DNA from: Romanomermis culicivorax
Taxonomy: Eukaryota; Nematoda; Enoplea; Mermithida; Mermithidae
Assembly (NCBI GenBank): GCA_963922205.1
Contig: CAWUHX010000007.1
Location: 1,922,001 to 1,986,000 of the forward strand
Direction of reading: 5' to 3'
DNA length: 64,000 nt
Of this stretch, positions 1 through 14,380 are shown piece after piece. The notes below the pieces were generated by a model, which did not search any database, was not told the origin of the DNA, and saw nothing but the letters and a program-made list of their open reading frames with translations. How positions within the stretch are numbered: position 1 is the first letter of the stretch; each line of letters opens with the position of its first letter. Position numbers and translations under genes: made by a program.

Positions 1-344
1 AAATCATAATTTTGATGCTACATAATATATGTACATGTGTCATGCATATACACTAAATATTGTTATTTTTGCTGACAAAAATTTATTGATCGACATTGAA
101 TACCTGTTTACTTATAGGCCTTCAAAGATTGTGACCTAAAATTTCGAAAATTGCAAAAAATTTGTTATGGAACGAATTTTGATTTTTAGATCAAACAAAT
201 ACAGGCATGTTGTTCAGCGCAAAAACTGTACAAAATATGTTTTTTCGAGGTATGAATAATTTTTTAGGCCCAACTCTGTTAGCCTACTACTATGTTTTGC
301 ATTATAGTGTTAAAAGTTTTGAATTTATCATTCTGTAAGCATTG
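1..344. other. AT-rich left flank of the satellite array
   Basis: AT-rich, non-repetitive sequence with no convincing open reading frame, splice pattern or RNA gene. It ends abruptly at about position 345, where the 18-bp satellite begins within one or two degenerate units. Confidence 0.6.
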
Positions 345-1419
345 TTTCATGAGGCGTTCATGGCGCATATGGCGAATGAGGCGTTTGTGGCGAATGAGGC
401 GTTTGTGGCGCATGAGGCGTTTGTGGCGCATGGGGCGTTTGTGGCGCATGAGGCGTTTGTGGCGCATGGGGCGTTTGTGGCGCATGAGGCGTTTGTGGCG
501 CATGAGGCGTTTGTGGCGCATGGGGCGTTTGTGGCCTATTGGGCGTTTGTGGCGCATGAGGCGTTTGTGGCGCATTGGGCGTTTGTGGCGCATGAGGCGT
601 TATGTGGTGCATAGGGCGTTTGTGGCATATGGAGCGTTTGTGGCGCATGAGGCCTTTGTGGCGCGTGGGGCGTTTGTGGGGTATGGGGCGTTTGTGGCGC
701 ATGAGGCGTTTGTGGTGCATGCGGCGTTTGTGGCGCATGAGGCGTTTGTGGCGCATGAGGCGTTTGTGGCGCATGAGGCGTTATGTGGCGCATGGGGCGT
801 TTGTGGAATATGGAGCGTTTGTGGCGCATGAGGCCTTTGTGGCGCATGAGGCGTTTGTGGCCTATGGGGCATCTGTGGCGCATGAGGCCGTTGTGGCGCA
901 TGGGGCGTTTGTGGCGCATGAGGCGTTTGTGGCCCATTAGGCGTTTGTGGCGCATGAGGCGTTTGTGGCGCATGGGGCGTTTGTGGCGTATGGGGCCTTT
1001 GTGGCACATGAGGCGTTTGTGGCGCATTGGGCGTTTGTGGCGCATGAGGCGTTTGTGGCGTATGGGGCGTTTGTGGCGCACTAGGCGTTTGTGGCGCATT
1101 GGGCGTTTGTGGCGCATGAGGCATTTGTGGCGCATGGGGCGTTTGTGGCGCATGAGGCGTTTGTGGCGTATGGGGCCTTTGTGGTGCACGAGGCATTTGT
1201 GGCGCATTGGGCGTTTGTGATGCATGAGGCGTTTGTGGCATATGGGGCGTTTGTGGCGCATTAGGCGTTTGTGGCGCATTGGGCATTTGTGGCGCATGAG
1301 GCGTTTGTGGCGCATGGGGCGTTTGTGGCGCATGGGGCGTTTGTGGCGCATGATGCGTTTGTGGCGCATTGGGCGTTTGTGGCGCATGAGGCGTTTGTGG
1401 CGCATGAGGCGTTATGAGG

Positions 1420-4400
1420 CGTATGGGGCGTTTGTGGCACACGAGGCGTTTGTGGCGCATGGGGCGTTTGTGGCGCATGAGGCGTTTATGGCGTATGGGG
1501 CCTTTCTGGCGCATGAGGCGTTTGTGGCGCATTGGGCGTTTGTGACGCATTGGGCGTTTGTGGCGCATAAGGCGTTTGTGGGGTATGGGGCGTTTGTGGC
1601 GTATGGGGCGTTTGTGGCGCATGAGGCGTTTGTGGCACATAGGGCGTTTGTGGCGCATGGGGCGTTTGTGGCGCATGGGGCGTTAGTAGGGCATGAGGCG
1701 TTTGTGGCGCATGGGGCGTTAGTGGCGCATGAGGCGTTTGTGGCGCATGAGGCGTTTGTGGCGTATGAGGCCTTTGTGGCGCATGAGGCGTTTGTGGCAC
1801 ATTGGGCGTTTGTGGTGCATGAGGCGTTTGTGGCGTATGGGGCGTTTGTGGCGCATTAGGCGTTTGTGGTGCATTACGCCTTTGTGGCGCATGAGGCGTT
1901 TGTGGAGCATGGGCCGTTTGTGGCGTATGAGGCGTTTGTGGCACATGGGGCGTTAGTGGCGCATGAGGCATTTGTGGCGCATGAGGCGTTTGTGGCGCAT
2001 GGGGCGTTTGTGGGGCATGAGGTGTTTGCGGTGCATTGGGCGTTTGTGGCGCATGAGGCGTTTGTGGCACATGGGGCGTTAGTGGCGCATGAGGCGTTTG
2101 TGGCGAATGAGGCGTTTGTGGCATATGAGGCGTTTGTGATGCATGAGGCGTTTGTGGCATATGAGGCGTTTGTGATGCATGAGGCGTTATGTGGCGCATG
2201 GGGCGTTTTTGGCGTATGGGGCGTTTGTGGCGCATGAGGCGTTCCTGGTGCATGGGGCGTTTGTGGCGTATGGGGCGTTTGTGGCGCATGAGGCGTTTGT
2301 GGCACATGGGGCGTTTGTGGCGCATGAGGCGTTATGTGGCGCATGGGGCGTTTGTAACGTATAGGGCCTTTGTGGCGCATGAGGCGTTTGTGGCGCATGG
2401 GGCGTTTGTGGCATATGGGGCGTTTATGGCACATGAGGCGTTTGTGGCGCATGGGGCGTTTGTGGCCCATGAGGCGTTTAACATGCATTGGGCGTTTGTA
2501 GCAATGAGGCGTTTGTGGCGCATGGGGCGTTTGTGGCCTATGGGGCCTTTGTGGCGCATAAGGGGTTTGTGGTGCATTGGGCGTTTGTGGCGCATGAGGC
2601 GTTTGTGGCGTATGGGGCGTTTGTGGCGCATAAGGCGTTTGTGGGACATTGGGCGTTTGTGGCTCATGGGGCTTTTGTGGCGCATGAGGCATTATATGGC
2701 GCATGTGGCGTTTGTGGCGTATGGGGCGTTTGTGGCGCATGGGGCGTTATGTGGGGCATGGAGCGTTTGTGGTGTATGGGGCGTTTGTGGCCCATGAGGC
2801 GTTTGTGGCGCATGGGGCATTTGTGGCACATGAGGTGTTTGTGGCGCATTGGGCGTTTGTGGCACATGAGGCGTTTGTGGCCCATGAGGCGTTTGTGGCG
2901 CATGAGGTGTTTATGGCGTATGGGGCCTTTGTGGCGCATGAGGCGTTTGTGGCGCATTGGGCGTTTGTGGCGCATGAGCCATTTGTGGCATATGGGGCGT
3001 TTGTGGGGCATTAGGCGTTTGTGGCGCATGGGGCGTTTGTGGCGCGTGAGGCGTTTGTGGTGCATGAGGTGTTTGTGGCACATGGGGCGTTTGTGGCACA
3101 TGGGGCGTTTGTGGCGCATAAGGCGTTTGTGGCGCATTGGGCGTTTGTGGCGCATGAGGCTTTTGTGGCGCATGAGGCCTTATGTTGCGCATGGGGCGTT
3201 TGTGGCGTATGGGGCGTTTGTGGTGCATGGGGCGTTATGTGGGGCATGGGGCGTTTGTGGTGTATGGGGGGTTTGTGGCGCATGAGGCGTTTGTGGCGCA
3301 TGGGGCGTTTGTGGCGCATGAGGCGTTTGTGGCGCATGAGGCGTTATGAGGCCTATGGGGCGTTTGTGGCACATGAGGCGTTTGTGGTGCATGGGGTGTT
3401 TGTGGCGCATAAGGCGTTTGTGGCGCATGAGGAGTTATGAGGCGTATGGGGCGTTTGTGGCACACGAGGCGTTTGTGGCGCATGGGGCGTTTGTGGCGCA
3501 TGAGGCGTTTATGGCGTATGGGGCCTTTGTGGCGCATGAGGCGTTTGTGGCGCATTGGGCGTTTGTGGCGCATTGGGCGTTTGTGGCATATGGGGCGTTT
3601 GTGGCGCATGAGGCGTTTGTGGCACATAGGGCGTTTGTGGCGCATGGGGCGTTTGTGGCGCATGGGGCGTTAGTAGGGCATGAGGCGTTTGTGGCGCATG
3701 GGGCGTTAGTGGCGCATGAGGCGTTTGTGGCACATGAGGCGTTTGTGGCGTATGAGGCCTTTGTGGCGCATGAGGCGTTTGTGGCGCATTGGGCGTTTGT
3801 GGTGCATGAGGCGTTTGTGGCGTATAGGGCGTTTGTGGCGCATTAGGCGTTTGTGGTGCATTGGGCCTTTGTGGCGCATGAGGCGTTTGTGGGGCATGGG
3901 CCGTTTGTGGCGTATGAGGCGTTTGTGGCACATGGGGCGTTAGTGGCGCATGAGGCATTTGTGGCGCATGAGGCGTTTGTGGCGCATGGGGCGTTTGTGG
4001 CGCATGAGGCGTTTGCGGTGCATTGGGCGTTTGTAGCGCATGAGGCGTTTGTGGCACATAGGGCGTTAGTGGCGCATGAGGCGTTTGTGGCGAATGAGGC
4101 GTTTGTGGCGTATGGGGCCTTTGTGGCGCATGAGGCGTTTGTGGCGCATTGGGCGTTTGTGGTGCATGAGGCGTTTGTGGCGTATGGGGCAATTGTGGCA
4201 CATTAGGCGTTTGTGGTGCATTGGGCCTTTGTGGCGCATGAGGTGTTTGTGGCGCATGGGGCGTTTGTGGCGTATGAGGCGTTTGTGGCGCATGGGGCGT
4301 TTGTGGCGTATGGGGCCTTTGTGGCGCATGAGCTGTTTGTGGCGCATGGGGCGTTTGTGGCGCATGAGGCGTTTGTGGCGCATGGGGCGTTAGTTTCGCA

Positions 4401-7400
4401 TGAGGCATTTGTGGCACATGGGGCGTTAGTGGCGCATGAGGCGTTTGTGGCAAATGAGGCGTTTGTGGCGCATGAGGCGTTTGTGGCACATGGGGCGTTA
4501 GTGGCGCATGAGGCCTTTGTGGCGAATGAGGCGTTTGTGGCGTATGGGGCCTTTGTGGTGCATGAGGCGTTTGTGGCACATTGGGCGTTTGTGGTGCATG
4601 AGGCGTTTGTGGCGTATGGGGCGTTTGTGGCCCATTAAGCATTTGTGGCGCATTGGGCGTTTGTGGCGCATGAGGTGTTTGTGGCCCATGGGGCGTTTGT
4701 GGCGCATTGGGCGTTTGTGGTGCATGAGGCGTTTGTGGCGCATGAGTCGTTATGTGGCGCATGGGGGGTTTGTGGCGCATGAGGCGTTTGTGGTGCATGG
4801 GGCGTTTGTGGCGCTTGGGGCATATGTGGTGCATGAGGCATTTGTGGCGCATGAGGCGTTTGTGGCGCATGGGGCGTTTGTGGCGTATAGGGCGTTTGTG
4901 GCGCATGAGGCGTTTGTGGGGCATGAGGCATTATGTAGCGCATGGGGCGTTTGTGGCGCATGAGGCGTTTGTGGCGCATGAGGCGTTTGTGGCATATGAG
5001 GCGTTTGTGATGCATGAGGCGTTATGTGGCGCATGGGGCGTTTTTGGCGTATGGGGCGTTTGTGGCGCATGAGGCGTTCGTGGTGCATGGGGCGTTTGTG
5101 GCGTATGGGGCGTTTGTGGCGCATGAGGCGTTTGTGGCACATGGGGCGTTTGTGGCGCATGAGGCATTTGTGGCGCATTGGGTGTTTGTGGCGCATGAGG
5201 CATTTGTGGCGCATGAGGCGTTATGTGGCGCATGGGGCGTTTGTAACGTATAGGGCCTTTGTGGCGCATGAGGCGTTTGTGGCGCATGGGGCGTTTGTGG
5301 CATATGGGGCGTTTATGGCGCATGAGGCGTTTGTGGCGCATGGGGCGTTTGTGGCCCATGAGGCGTTTAACATGCATTGGGCGTTTGTAGCAATGAGGCG
5401 TTTGTGGCACATGGGGCGTTTGTTGCGTATGGGGCCTTTGTGGCGCATGAGGGGTTTGTGGTGCATTGGGCGTTTGTGGCGCATGAGGCCTTTGTGGCGT
5501 ATGGGGTGTTTGTGGCGCATAAGGCTTATGTGGCACATTGGGCGTTTGTGGCTCATGGGGCTTTTGTGGCGCATGAGGCATTATATGGCGCATGTGGCGT
5601 TTGTGGCGTATGGGGCATTTGTGGCGCATGGGGCGTTTGTGGCGTATGAGGCGTTTGTGGCGCATGGGGCGTTTGTGGCGTATGGGGCCTTTGTGGCGCA
5701 TGAGCTGTTTGTGGCGCATGGGGCGTTTGTGGCGCATGATGCGTTTGTGGCGCATGGGGCGTTAGTTTTGCATGAGGCATTTGTGGCACATGGGGCGTTA
5801 GTGGCGCATGAGGCGTTTGTGGCAAATGAGGCGTTTGTGGCGCATGGGGCGTTTGTGGCCCATGAGGCGTTTGTGGTGCATGGGGCATTTGTGGCACATG
5901 AGGTGTTTGTGGCGCATTGGGCGTTTGTGGCACATGAGGCGTTTGTGGCCCATGAGGCGTTAGTGGCCCATGAGGTGTTTATGGCGTATGGGGCCTTTGT
6001 GGCGCATGAGGCGTTTGTGGCGCATTGGGCGTTTGTGGCGCATGAGCCATTTGTGGCATATGGGGCGTTTGTGGGGCATTAGGCATTTGTGGCACATGGG
6101 GCGTTTGTGGCGCGTGAGGCGTTTGTGGTGCATGAGGTGTTTGTGGCACATGGGGCGTTTGTGGCACATGGGGCGTTTGTGGCGCATAAGGCGTTTGTGG
6201 CGCATTGGGCGTTTGTGGGGCATGAGGCTTTTGTGGCGCATGAGGCCTTATGTTGCGCATGGGGCGTTTGTGGCGTATGGGGCGTTTGTGGTGCATGGGG
6301 CGTTATGTGGGGCATGGGGCGTTTGTGGTGTATGGGGCGTTTGTGGCGCATGAGGCGTTTGTGGCACATGGGGCGTTTGTGGCGCATGAGGCATTTGTGG
6401 CGCATTGGGCGTTTGTGGCGCATGAGGCGTTTGTGGCGCATGAGGCGTTATGTGGCGCATGGGGCGTTTGTAACGTATAGGGCCTTTGTGGCGCATGAGG
6501 CGTTTGTGGCGCATGGGGCGTTTGTGGCATATGGGGCGTTTATGGCACATGAGGCGTTTGTGGCGCATGGGGCGTTTGTGGCCCATGAGGCGTTTAACAT
6601 GCATTGGGCGTTTGTAGCAATGAGGCGTTTGTGGCGCATGGGGCGTTTGTGGCCTATGGGGCCTTTGTGGCGCATAAGGGGTTTGTGGTGCATTGGGCGT
6701 TTGTGGCGCATGAGGCGTTTGTGGCGTATGGGGCATTTGTGGCGCATAAGGCGTTTGTGGGACATTGGGCGTTTGTGGCTCATGGGGCTTTTGTGGCGCA
6801 TGAGGCATTATATGGCGCATGTGGCGTTTGTGGCGTATGGGGCGTTTGTGGCGCATGGGGCGTTATGTGGGGCATGGAGCGTTTGTGGTGTATGGGGCGT
6901 TTGTGGCCCATGAGGCGTTTGTGGCGCATGGGGCATTTGTGGCACATGAGGTGTTTGTGGCGCATTGGGCGTTTGTGGCACATGAGGCGTTTGTGGCCCA
7001 TGAGGCGTTTGTGGCGCATGAGGTGTTTATGGCGTATGGGGCCTTTGTGGCGCATGAGGCGTTTGTGGCGCATTGGGCGTTTGTGGCGCATGAGCCATTT
7101 GTGGCATATGGGGCGTTTGTGGGGCATTAGGCGTTTGTGGCGCATGGGGCGTTTGTGGCGCGTGAGGCGTTTGTGGTGCATGAGGTGTTTGTGGCACATG
7201 GGGCGTTTGTGGCACATGGGGCGTTTGTGGCGCATAAGGCGTTTGTGGCGCATTGGGTGTTTGTGGCGCATGAGGCTTTTGTGGCGCATGAGGCCTTATG
7301 TTGCGCATGGGGCGTTTGTGGCGTATGGGGCGTTTGTGGCGCATGGGGCGTTATGTGGGGCATGGGGCGTTTGTGGTGTATGGGGCGTTTGTGGCGCATG

Positions 7401-10400
7401 AGGCGTTTGTGGCGCATGGGGCGTTTGTGGCGCATGAGGCGTTTGTGGCGCATGAGGCATTATGAGGCCTATGGGGCGTTTGTGGCACATGAGGCGTTTG
7501 TGGCGCATGGGGTGTTTGTGGCGCATGAGGGGTTTGTGGCGCATGAGGCGTTATGAGGCGTATGGGGCGTTTGTGGCACACGAGGCGTTTGTGGCGCATG
7601 GGGCGTTTGTGGCGCATGAGGCGTTTATGGCGTATGGGGCCTTTGTGGCGCATGAGGCGTTTGTGGCACATTGGGCGTTAGTGGCGCATGAGGCGTTTGT
7701 GGCACATGAGGGGTTTGTGGCGTATGAGGCCTTTGTGGCGCATGAGGCGTTTGTGGCGCATTGGGCGTTTGTGGTGCATGAGGCGTTTGTGGCGTATAGG
7801 GCGTTTGTGGCGCATTAGGCGTTTGTGGTGCATTGGGCCTTTGTGGCGCATGAGGCGTTTGTGGGGCATGGGCCGTTTGTGGCGTATGAGGCGTTTGTGG
7901 CACATGGGGCGTTAGTGGCGCATGAGGCATTTGTGGCGCATGAGGCGTTTGTGGCGCATGGGGCGTTTGTGGCGCATGAGGCGTTTGCGGTGCATTGGGC
8001 GTTTGTGGCGCATGAGGCGTTTGTGGCACATAGGGCGTTAGTGGCGCATGAGGCGTTTGTGGCGAATGAGGCGTTTGTGGCGTATGGGGCCTTTGTGGCG
8101 CATGAGGCGTTTGTGGCGCATTGGGCGTTTGTGGTGCATGAGGCGTTTGTGGCGTATGGGGCAATTGTGGCACATTAGGCGTTTGTGGTGCATTGGGCCT
8201 TTGTGGCGCATGAGGTGTTTGTGGCGCATGGGGCGTTTGTGGCGTATGAGGCGTTTGTGGCGCATGGGGCGTTTGTGGCGTATGGGGCCTTTGTGGCGCA
8301 TGAGCTGTTTGTGGCGCATGGGGCGTTTGTGGCGCATGAGGCGTTTGTGGCGCATGGGGCGTTAGTTTCGCATGAGGCATTTTTGGCACATGGGGCGTTA
8401 GTGGTGCATGAGGCGTTTGTGGCAAATGAGGCGTTTGTGGCGCATGAGGCGTTTGTGGCACATGGGGCGTTAGTGGCGCATGAGGCCTTTGTGGCGAATG
8501 AGGCGTTTGTGGCGTATGGGGCCTTTGTGGTGCATGAGGCGTTTGTGGCACATTGGGCGTTTGTGGTGCATGAGGCGTTTGTGGCGTATGGGGCGTTTGT
8601 GGCCCATTAAGCATTTGTGGCGCATTGGGCGTTTGTGGCGCATGAGGTGTTTGTGGCCCATGGGGCGTTTGTGGCGCATTGGGCGTTTGTGGTGCATGAG
8701 GCGTTTGTGGTGCATGAGCCGTTTGTGGCATATGGGGCATTTGTAGAGCATTAGGCGTTTGTGGCATATGGGGCATTTGTTGCGCATGAGGCGTTTGTGG
8801 CGCATTGGGCGTTTGTGGCACATGAGGTGTTTGTGGCGCATGAGGCGTTATGTGGCGCATGGGGCGTTTGTGGCCTATGGGGCATTTGTGGCGCATGAGG
8901 CGTTTGTGGCGCATGGGGCGTTTGTGGCGCATGGAGCGTTTGTGGCGCATGGGGCGTCTGTGGCACATGGGGCGTTTGTGGCGCATAAGGCGTTTGTGGT
9001 GCATTGGGCGTTTGTGGCGCATGAGGCTTTTGTGGCGCATGAGGCGTTATGTGGCGCATGAGGCATTTTTGGTGCATGGGGTGTTATGTGGCGCATGGGG
9101 CGTTTGTGGCGTATAGGGCCTTTGTGGCGCATGAGGCATTTGTGGGGCATGGGGCGTTTGTGGTGCATGAGGCGTTTGTGGTGCATGGGGTGTTTGTGGC
9201 GCATGAGGCGTTTGTGGCGCATGAGGTGTTTGTGGCGCATGGGGCGTCTGTGGCACATGGGGCCTTTGTGGCGCATAAGGGGTTTGTGGTGCATTGGGCG
9301 TTTGTGGCGCATGAGGCTTTTGTGGCACATGAGGCGTTATGTGGCGCATGGGGTGTTTGTGGCGTATGGGGCGTTTGTGGCGCATGGGGCATTAGATGGG
9401 GCATGGGGCGTTTCTGGTGTATGGGGCGTTTGTGGCGCATGAGGCTTTTGTGGCGCATGGGGCGTTTGTGGCGCATGAGGCATTTGTGGCGCATTGGGCG
9501 TTTGTGGCGCATGAGGCGTTTGTGGCGCATGAGGCGTTATGTGGCGCATGAGGTGTTTATGGCGTATGGGGCCTTTGTGGCGCATGAGGCGTTTGTGGCG
9601 CATTGGGCGTTTGTGGCGCATGAGCCATTTGTGGCATATGGGGCGTTTGTGGGGCATTAGGCATTTGTGGCACATGGGGCGTTTGTGGCGCGTGAGGCGT
9701 TTGTGGTGCATGAGGTGTTTGTGGCACATGGGGCGTTTGTGGCACATGGGGCGTTTGTGGCGCATAAGGCGTTTGTGGCGCATTGGGCGTTTGTGGGGCA
9801 TGAGGCTTTTGTGGCGCATGAGGCCTTATGTTGCGCATGGGGCGTTTGTGGCGTATGGGGCGTTTGTGGTGCATGGGGCGTTATGTGGGGCATGGGGCGT
9901 TTGTGGTGTATGGGGCGTTTGTGGCGCATGAGGCGTTTGTGGCACATGGGGCGTTTGTGGCGCATGAGGCATTTGTGGCGCATTGGGCGTTTGTGGCGCA
10001 TGAGGCGTTTGTGGCGCATGAGGCGTTATGTGGCGCATGGGGCGTTTGTAACGTATAGGGCCTTTGTGGCGCATGAGGCGTTTGTGGCGCATGGGGCGTT
10101 TGTGGCATATGGGGCGTTTATGGCACATGAGGCGTTTGTGGCGCATGGGGCGTTTGTGGCGCATGAGGCGTTTGTGGCACATGGGGCGTTTGTGGCGCAT
10201 GAGGCATTTGTGGCGCATTGGGCGTTTGTGGCGCATGAGGCGTTTGTGGCGCATGAGGCGTTATGTGGCGCATGGGGCGTTTGTAACGTATAGGGCCTTT
10301 GTGGCGCATGAGGCGTTTGTGGCGCATGGGGCGTTTGTGGCATATGGGGCGTTTATGGCACATGAGGCGTTTGTGGCGCATGGGGCGTTTGTGGCCCATG

Positions 10401-13400
10401 AGGCGTTTAACATGCATTGGGCGTTTGTAGCAATGAGGCGTTTGTGGCGCATGGGGCGTTTGTGGCCTATGGGGCCTTTGTGGCGCATAAGGGGTTTGTG
10501 GTGCATTGGGCGTTTGTGGCGCATGAGGCGTTTGTGGCGTATGGGGCATTTGTAGCGCATAAGGCGTTTGTGGGACATTGGGCGTTTGTGGCTCATGGGG
10601 CTTTTGTGGCGCATGAGGCATTATATGGCGCATGTGGCGTTTGTGGCGTATGGGGCGTTTGTGGCGCATGGGGCGTTATGTGGGGCATGGAGCGTTTGTG
10701 GTGTATGGGGCGTTTGTGGCCCATGAGGCGTTTGTGGCGCATGGGGCATTTGTGGCACATGAGGTGTTTGTGGCGCATTGGGCGTTTGTGGCACATGAGG
10801 CGTTTGTGGCCCATGAGGCGTTTGTGGGGCATGAGGTGTTTATGGCGTATGGGGCCTTTGTGGCGCATGAGGCGTTTGTGGCGCATTGGGCGTTTGTGGC
10901 GCATGAGCCATTTGTGGCATATGGGGCGTTTGTGGGGCATTAGGCGTTTGTGGCGCATGGGGCGTTTGTGACGCGTGAGGCGTTTGTGGTGCATGAGGTG
11001 TTTGTGGCACATGGGGCGTTTGTGGCACATGGGGCGTTTGTGGCGCATAAGGCGTTTGTGGCGCATTGGGTGTTTGTGGCGCATGAGGCTTTTGTGGCGC
11101 ATGAGGCCTTATGTTGCGCATGGGGCGTTTGTGGCGTATGGGGCGTTTGTGGCGCATGGGGCGTTATGTGGGGCATGGGGCGTTTGTGGTGTATGGGGCG
11201 TTTGTGGCGCATGAGGCGTTTGTGGCGCCTGGGGCGTTTGTGGCGCATGAGGCGTTTGTGGCGCATGAGGCGTTATGAGGCCTATGGGGCGTTTGTGGCA
11301 CATGAGGCGTTTGTGGCGCATGGGGTGTTTGTGGCGCATGAGGCGTTTGTGGCGCATGAGGCGTTATGAGGCGTATGGGGCGTTTGTGGCACACGAGGCG
11401 TTTGTGGCGCATGGGGCGTTTGTGGCGCATGAGGCGTTTATGGCGTATGGGGCCTTTGTGGCGCATGAGGCGTTTGTGGCACATTGGGCGTTAGTGGCGC
11501 ATGAGGCGTTTGTGGCACATGAGGCGTTTGTGGCGTATGAGGCCTTTGTGGCGCATGAGGCGTTTGTGGCGCATTGGGCGTTTGTGGTGCATGAGGCGTT
11601 TGTGGCCTATAGGGCGTTTGTGGCGCATTAGGCGTTTGTGGTGCATTGGGCCTTTGTGGCGCATGAGGCGTTTGTGGGGCATGGGCCGTTTGTGGCATAT
11701 GAGGCGTTTGTGGCACATGGGGCGTTAGTGGCGCATGAGGCATTTGTGGCGCATGAGGCGTTTGTGGCGCATGGGGCGTTTGTGGCGCATGAGGCGTTTG
11801 CGGTGCATTGGGCGTTTGTGGCGCATGAGGCGTTTGTGGCACATAGGGCGTTAGTGGCGCATGAGGCGTTTGTGGCGAATGAGGCGTTTGTGGCGTATGG
11901 GGCCTTTGTGGCGCATGAGGCGTTTGTGGCGCATTGGGCGTTTGTGGTGCATGAGGCGTTTGTGGCGTATGGGGCAATTGTGGCACATTAGGCGTTTGTG
12001 GTGCATTGGGCCTTTGTGGCGCATGAGGTGTTTGTGGCGCATGGGGCGTTTGTGGCGTATGAGGCGTTTGTGGCGCATGGGGCGTTTGTGGCGTATGGGG
12101 CCTTTGTGGCGCATGAGCTGTTTGTGGCGCATGGGGCGTTTGTGGCGCATGAGGCGTTTGTGGCGCATGGGGCGTTAGTGGTGCATGAGGCGTTTGTGGC
12201 AAATGAGGCGTTTGTGGCGCATGAGGCGTTTGTGGCACATGGGGCGTTAGTGGCGCATGAGGCCTTTGTGGCGAATGAGGCGTTTGTGGCGTATGGGGCC
12301 TTTGTGGTGCATGAGGCGTTTGTGGCACATTGGGCGTTTGTGGTGCATGAGGCGTTTGTGGCGTATGGGGCGTTTGTGGCCCATTAAGCATTTGTGGCGC
12401 ATTGGGCGTTTGTGGCGCATGAGGTGTTTGTGGCCCATGGGGCGTTTGTGGCGCATTGGGCGTTTGTGGTGCATGAGGCGTTTGTGGCGCATGAGTCGTT
12501 ATGTGGCGCATGGGGGGTTTGTGGCGCATGAGGCGTTTGTGGTGCATGGGGCGTTTGTGGCGCTTGGGGCATATGTGGTGCATGAGGCATTTGTGGCGCA
12601 TGAGGCGTTTGTGGCGCATGGGGCGTTTGTGGCGTATAGGGCGTTTGTGGCGCATGAGGCGTTTGTGGGGCATGAGGCATTATGTGGCGCATGGGGCGTT
12701 TGTGGCGCATGAGGCGTTTGTGGCGCATGAGGCGTTTGTGGCATATGAGGCGTTTGTGATGCATGAGGCGTTATGTGGCGCATGGGGCGTTTTTGGCGTA
12801 TGGGGCGTTTGTGGCGCATGAGGCGTTCGTGGTGCATGGGGTGTTTGTGGCGTATGGGGCGTTTGTGGCGCATGAGGCGTTTGTGGCACATGGGGCGTTT
12901 GTGGCGCATGAGGCATTTGTGGCGCATTGGGCGTTTGTGGCGCATGAGGCATTTGTGGCGCATGAGGCATTATGTGGCGCATGGGGCGTTTGTAACGTAT
13001 AGGGCCTTTGTGGCGCATGAGGCGTTTGTGGCGCATGGGGCGTTTGTGGCATATGGGGCGTTTATGGCGCATGAGGCGTTTGTGGCGCATGGGGCGTTTG
13101 TGGCCCATGAGGCGTTTAACATGCATTGGGCGTTTGTAGCAATGAGGCGTTTGTGGCACATGGGGCGTTTGTTGCGTATGGGGCCTTTGTGGCGCATGAG
13201 GGGTTTGTGGTGCATTGGGCGTTTGTGGCGCATGAGGCCTTTGTGGCGTATGGGGTGTTTGTGGCGCATAAGGCTTATGTGGCACATTGGGCGTTTGTGG
13301 CTCATGGGGCTTTTGTGGCGCATGAGGCATTATATGGCGCATGTGGCGTTTGTGGCGTATGGGGCGTTTGTGGCGCATGGAGCGTTATGTGGGGCATGGA

Positions 13401-14030
13401 GCGTTTGTGGTGTATGGGGCGTTTGTGGCCCATGAGGCGTTTGTGGTGCGTGGGGCATTTGTGGCACATGAGGTGTTTGTGGCGCATTGGGCGTTTGTGG
13501 CACATGAGGCGTTTGTGGCCCATGAGGCGTTTGTGGCCCATGAGGTGTTTATGGCGTATGGGGCCTTTGTGGCGCATGAGGCGTTTGTGGCGCATTGGGC
13601 GTTTGTGGCGCATGAGCCATTTGTGGCATATGGGGCGTTTGTGGGGCATTAGGCATTTGTGGCACATGGGGCGTTTGTGGCGCGTGAGGCGTTTGTGGTG
13701 CATGAGGTGTTTGTGGCACATGGGGCGTTTGTGGCACATGAGGCGTTTGTGGCGCATAAGGCGTTTGTGGCGCATTGGGCGTTTGTGGGGCATGAGGCTT
13801 TTGTGGCGCATGAGGCCTTATGTTGCGCATGGGGCGTTTGTGGCGTATGGGGCGTTTGTGGTGCATGGGGCGTTATGTGGGGCATGGGGCGTTTGTGGTG
13901 TATGGGGCGTTTGTGGCGCATGAGGCGTTTGTGGCGCATGGGGCGTTTGTGGCACATGAGGCATTTGTGGCGTATGGGGCGTTTGTGGTGCACGAGGCCT
14001 TTGTGGCGCATGGGGCGTTTGTGGCGGATG
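1420..14030 (+). repeat. Higher-order repeat block A of the 18-bp satellite
   Basis: Long stretches recur with the same unit variants. About 1,729-2,237 matches about 3,716-4,206 (offset 1,987). 2,355-6,470 recurs from 6,471 at offset 4,116, and that copy recurs from 10,284 at offset 3,813. A rare variant, TTTGTAACGTATAGGG, tags the copies; its GTAACGT lies at about 2,354, 5,243, 6,470, 10,048, 10,283 and 12,992. The 10,048 to 10,283 step is a local 235-bp duplication. The varied spacing points to repeated unequal exchange with internal deletions, not one fixed higher-order monomer. Confidence 0.8.
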
Positions 14031-14380
14031 AGGCTTTTTGTGGCGCATGGGGCGTTTGTGGCATATGGGGCCTTTGTGGTGCATGAGGCGTTTGTGGCGC
14101 TTTGGGCGTTTGTGGCGCATGAGGCGTTTGTGGCCTATGGGGTGTTTGTGGCGCATTAGGCGTTTGTGGCGTATTGGGCGTTCACGGCGCATGAGGCGTT
14201 TGTGGCGCATGGGGCCTTTGTGGCTCATGAGGCGTTTGTGGCGCATGGGGCGTTTGTGGCGTATGGGGCATTTGTGGCGCATGAGGCGTTTGTGGCGCAT
14301 GGGGCGTTTGTGGCGCATGAGGCGTTTGTGGCGCATTGGGCGTTTGTGGCGCATGAGGCTTTTTTGGTGCATGGGGCGTT

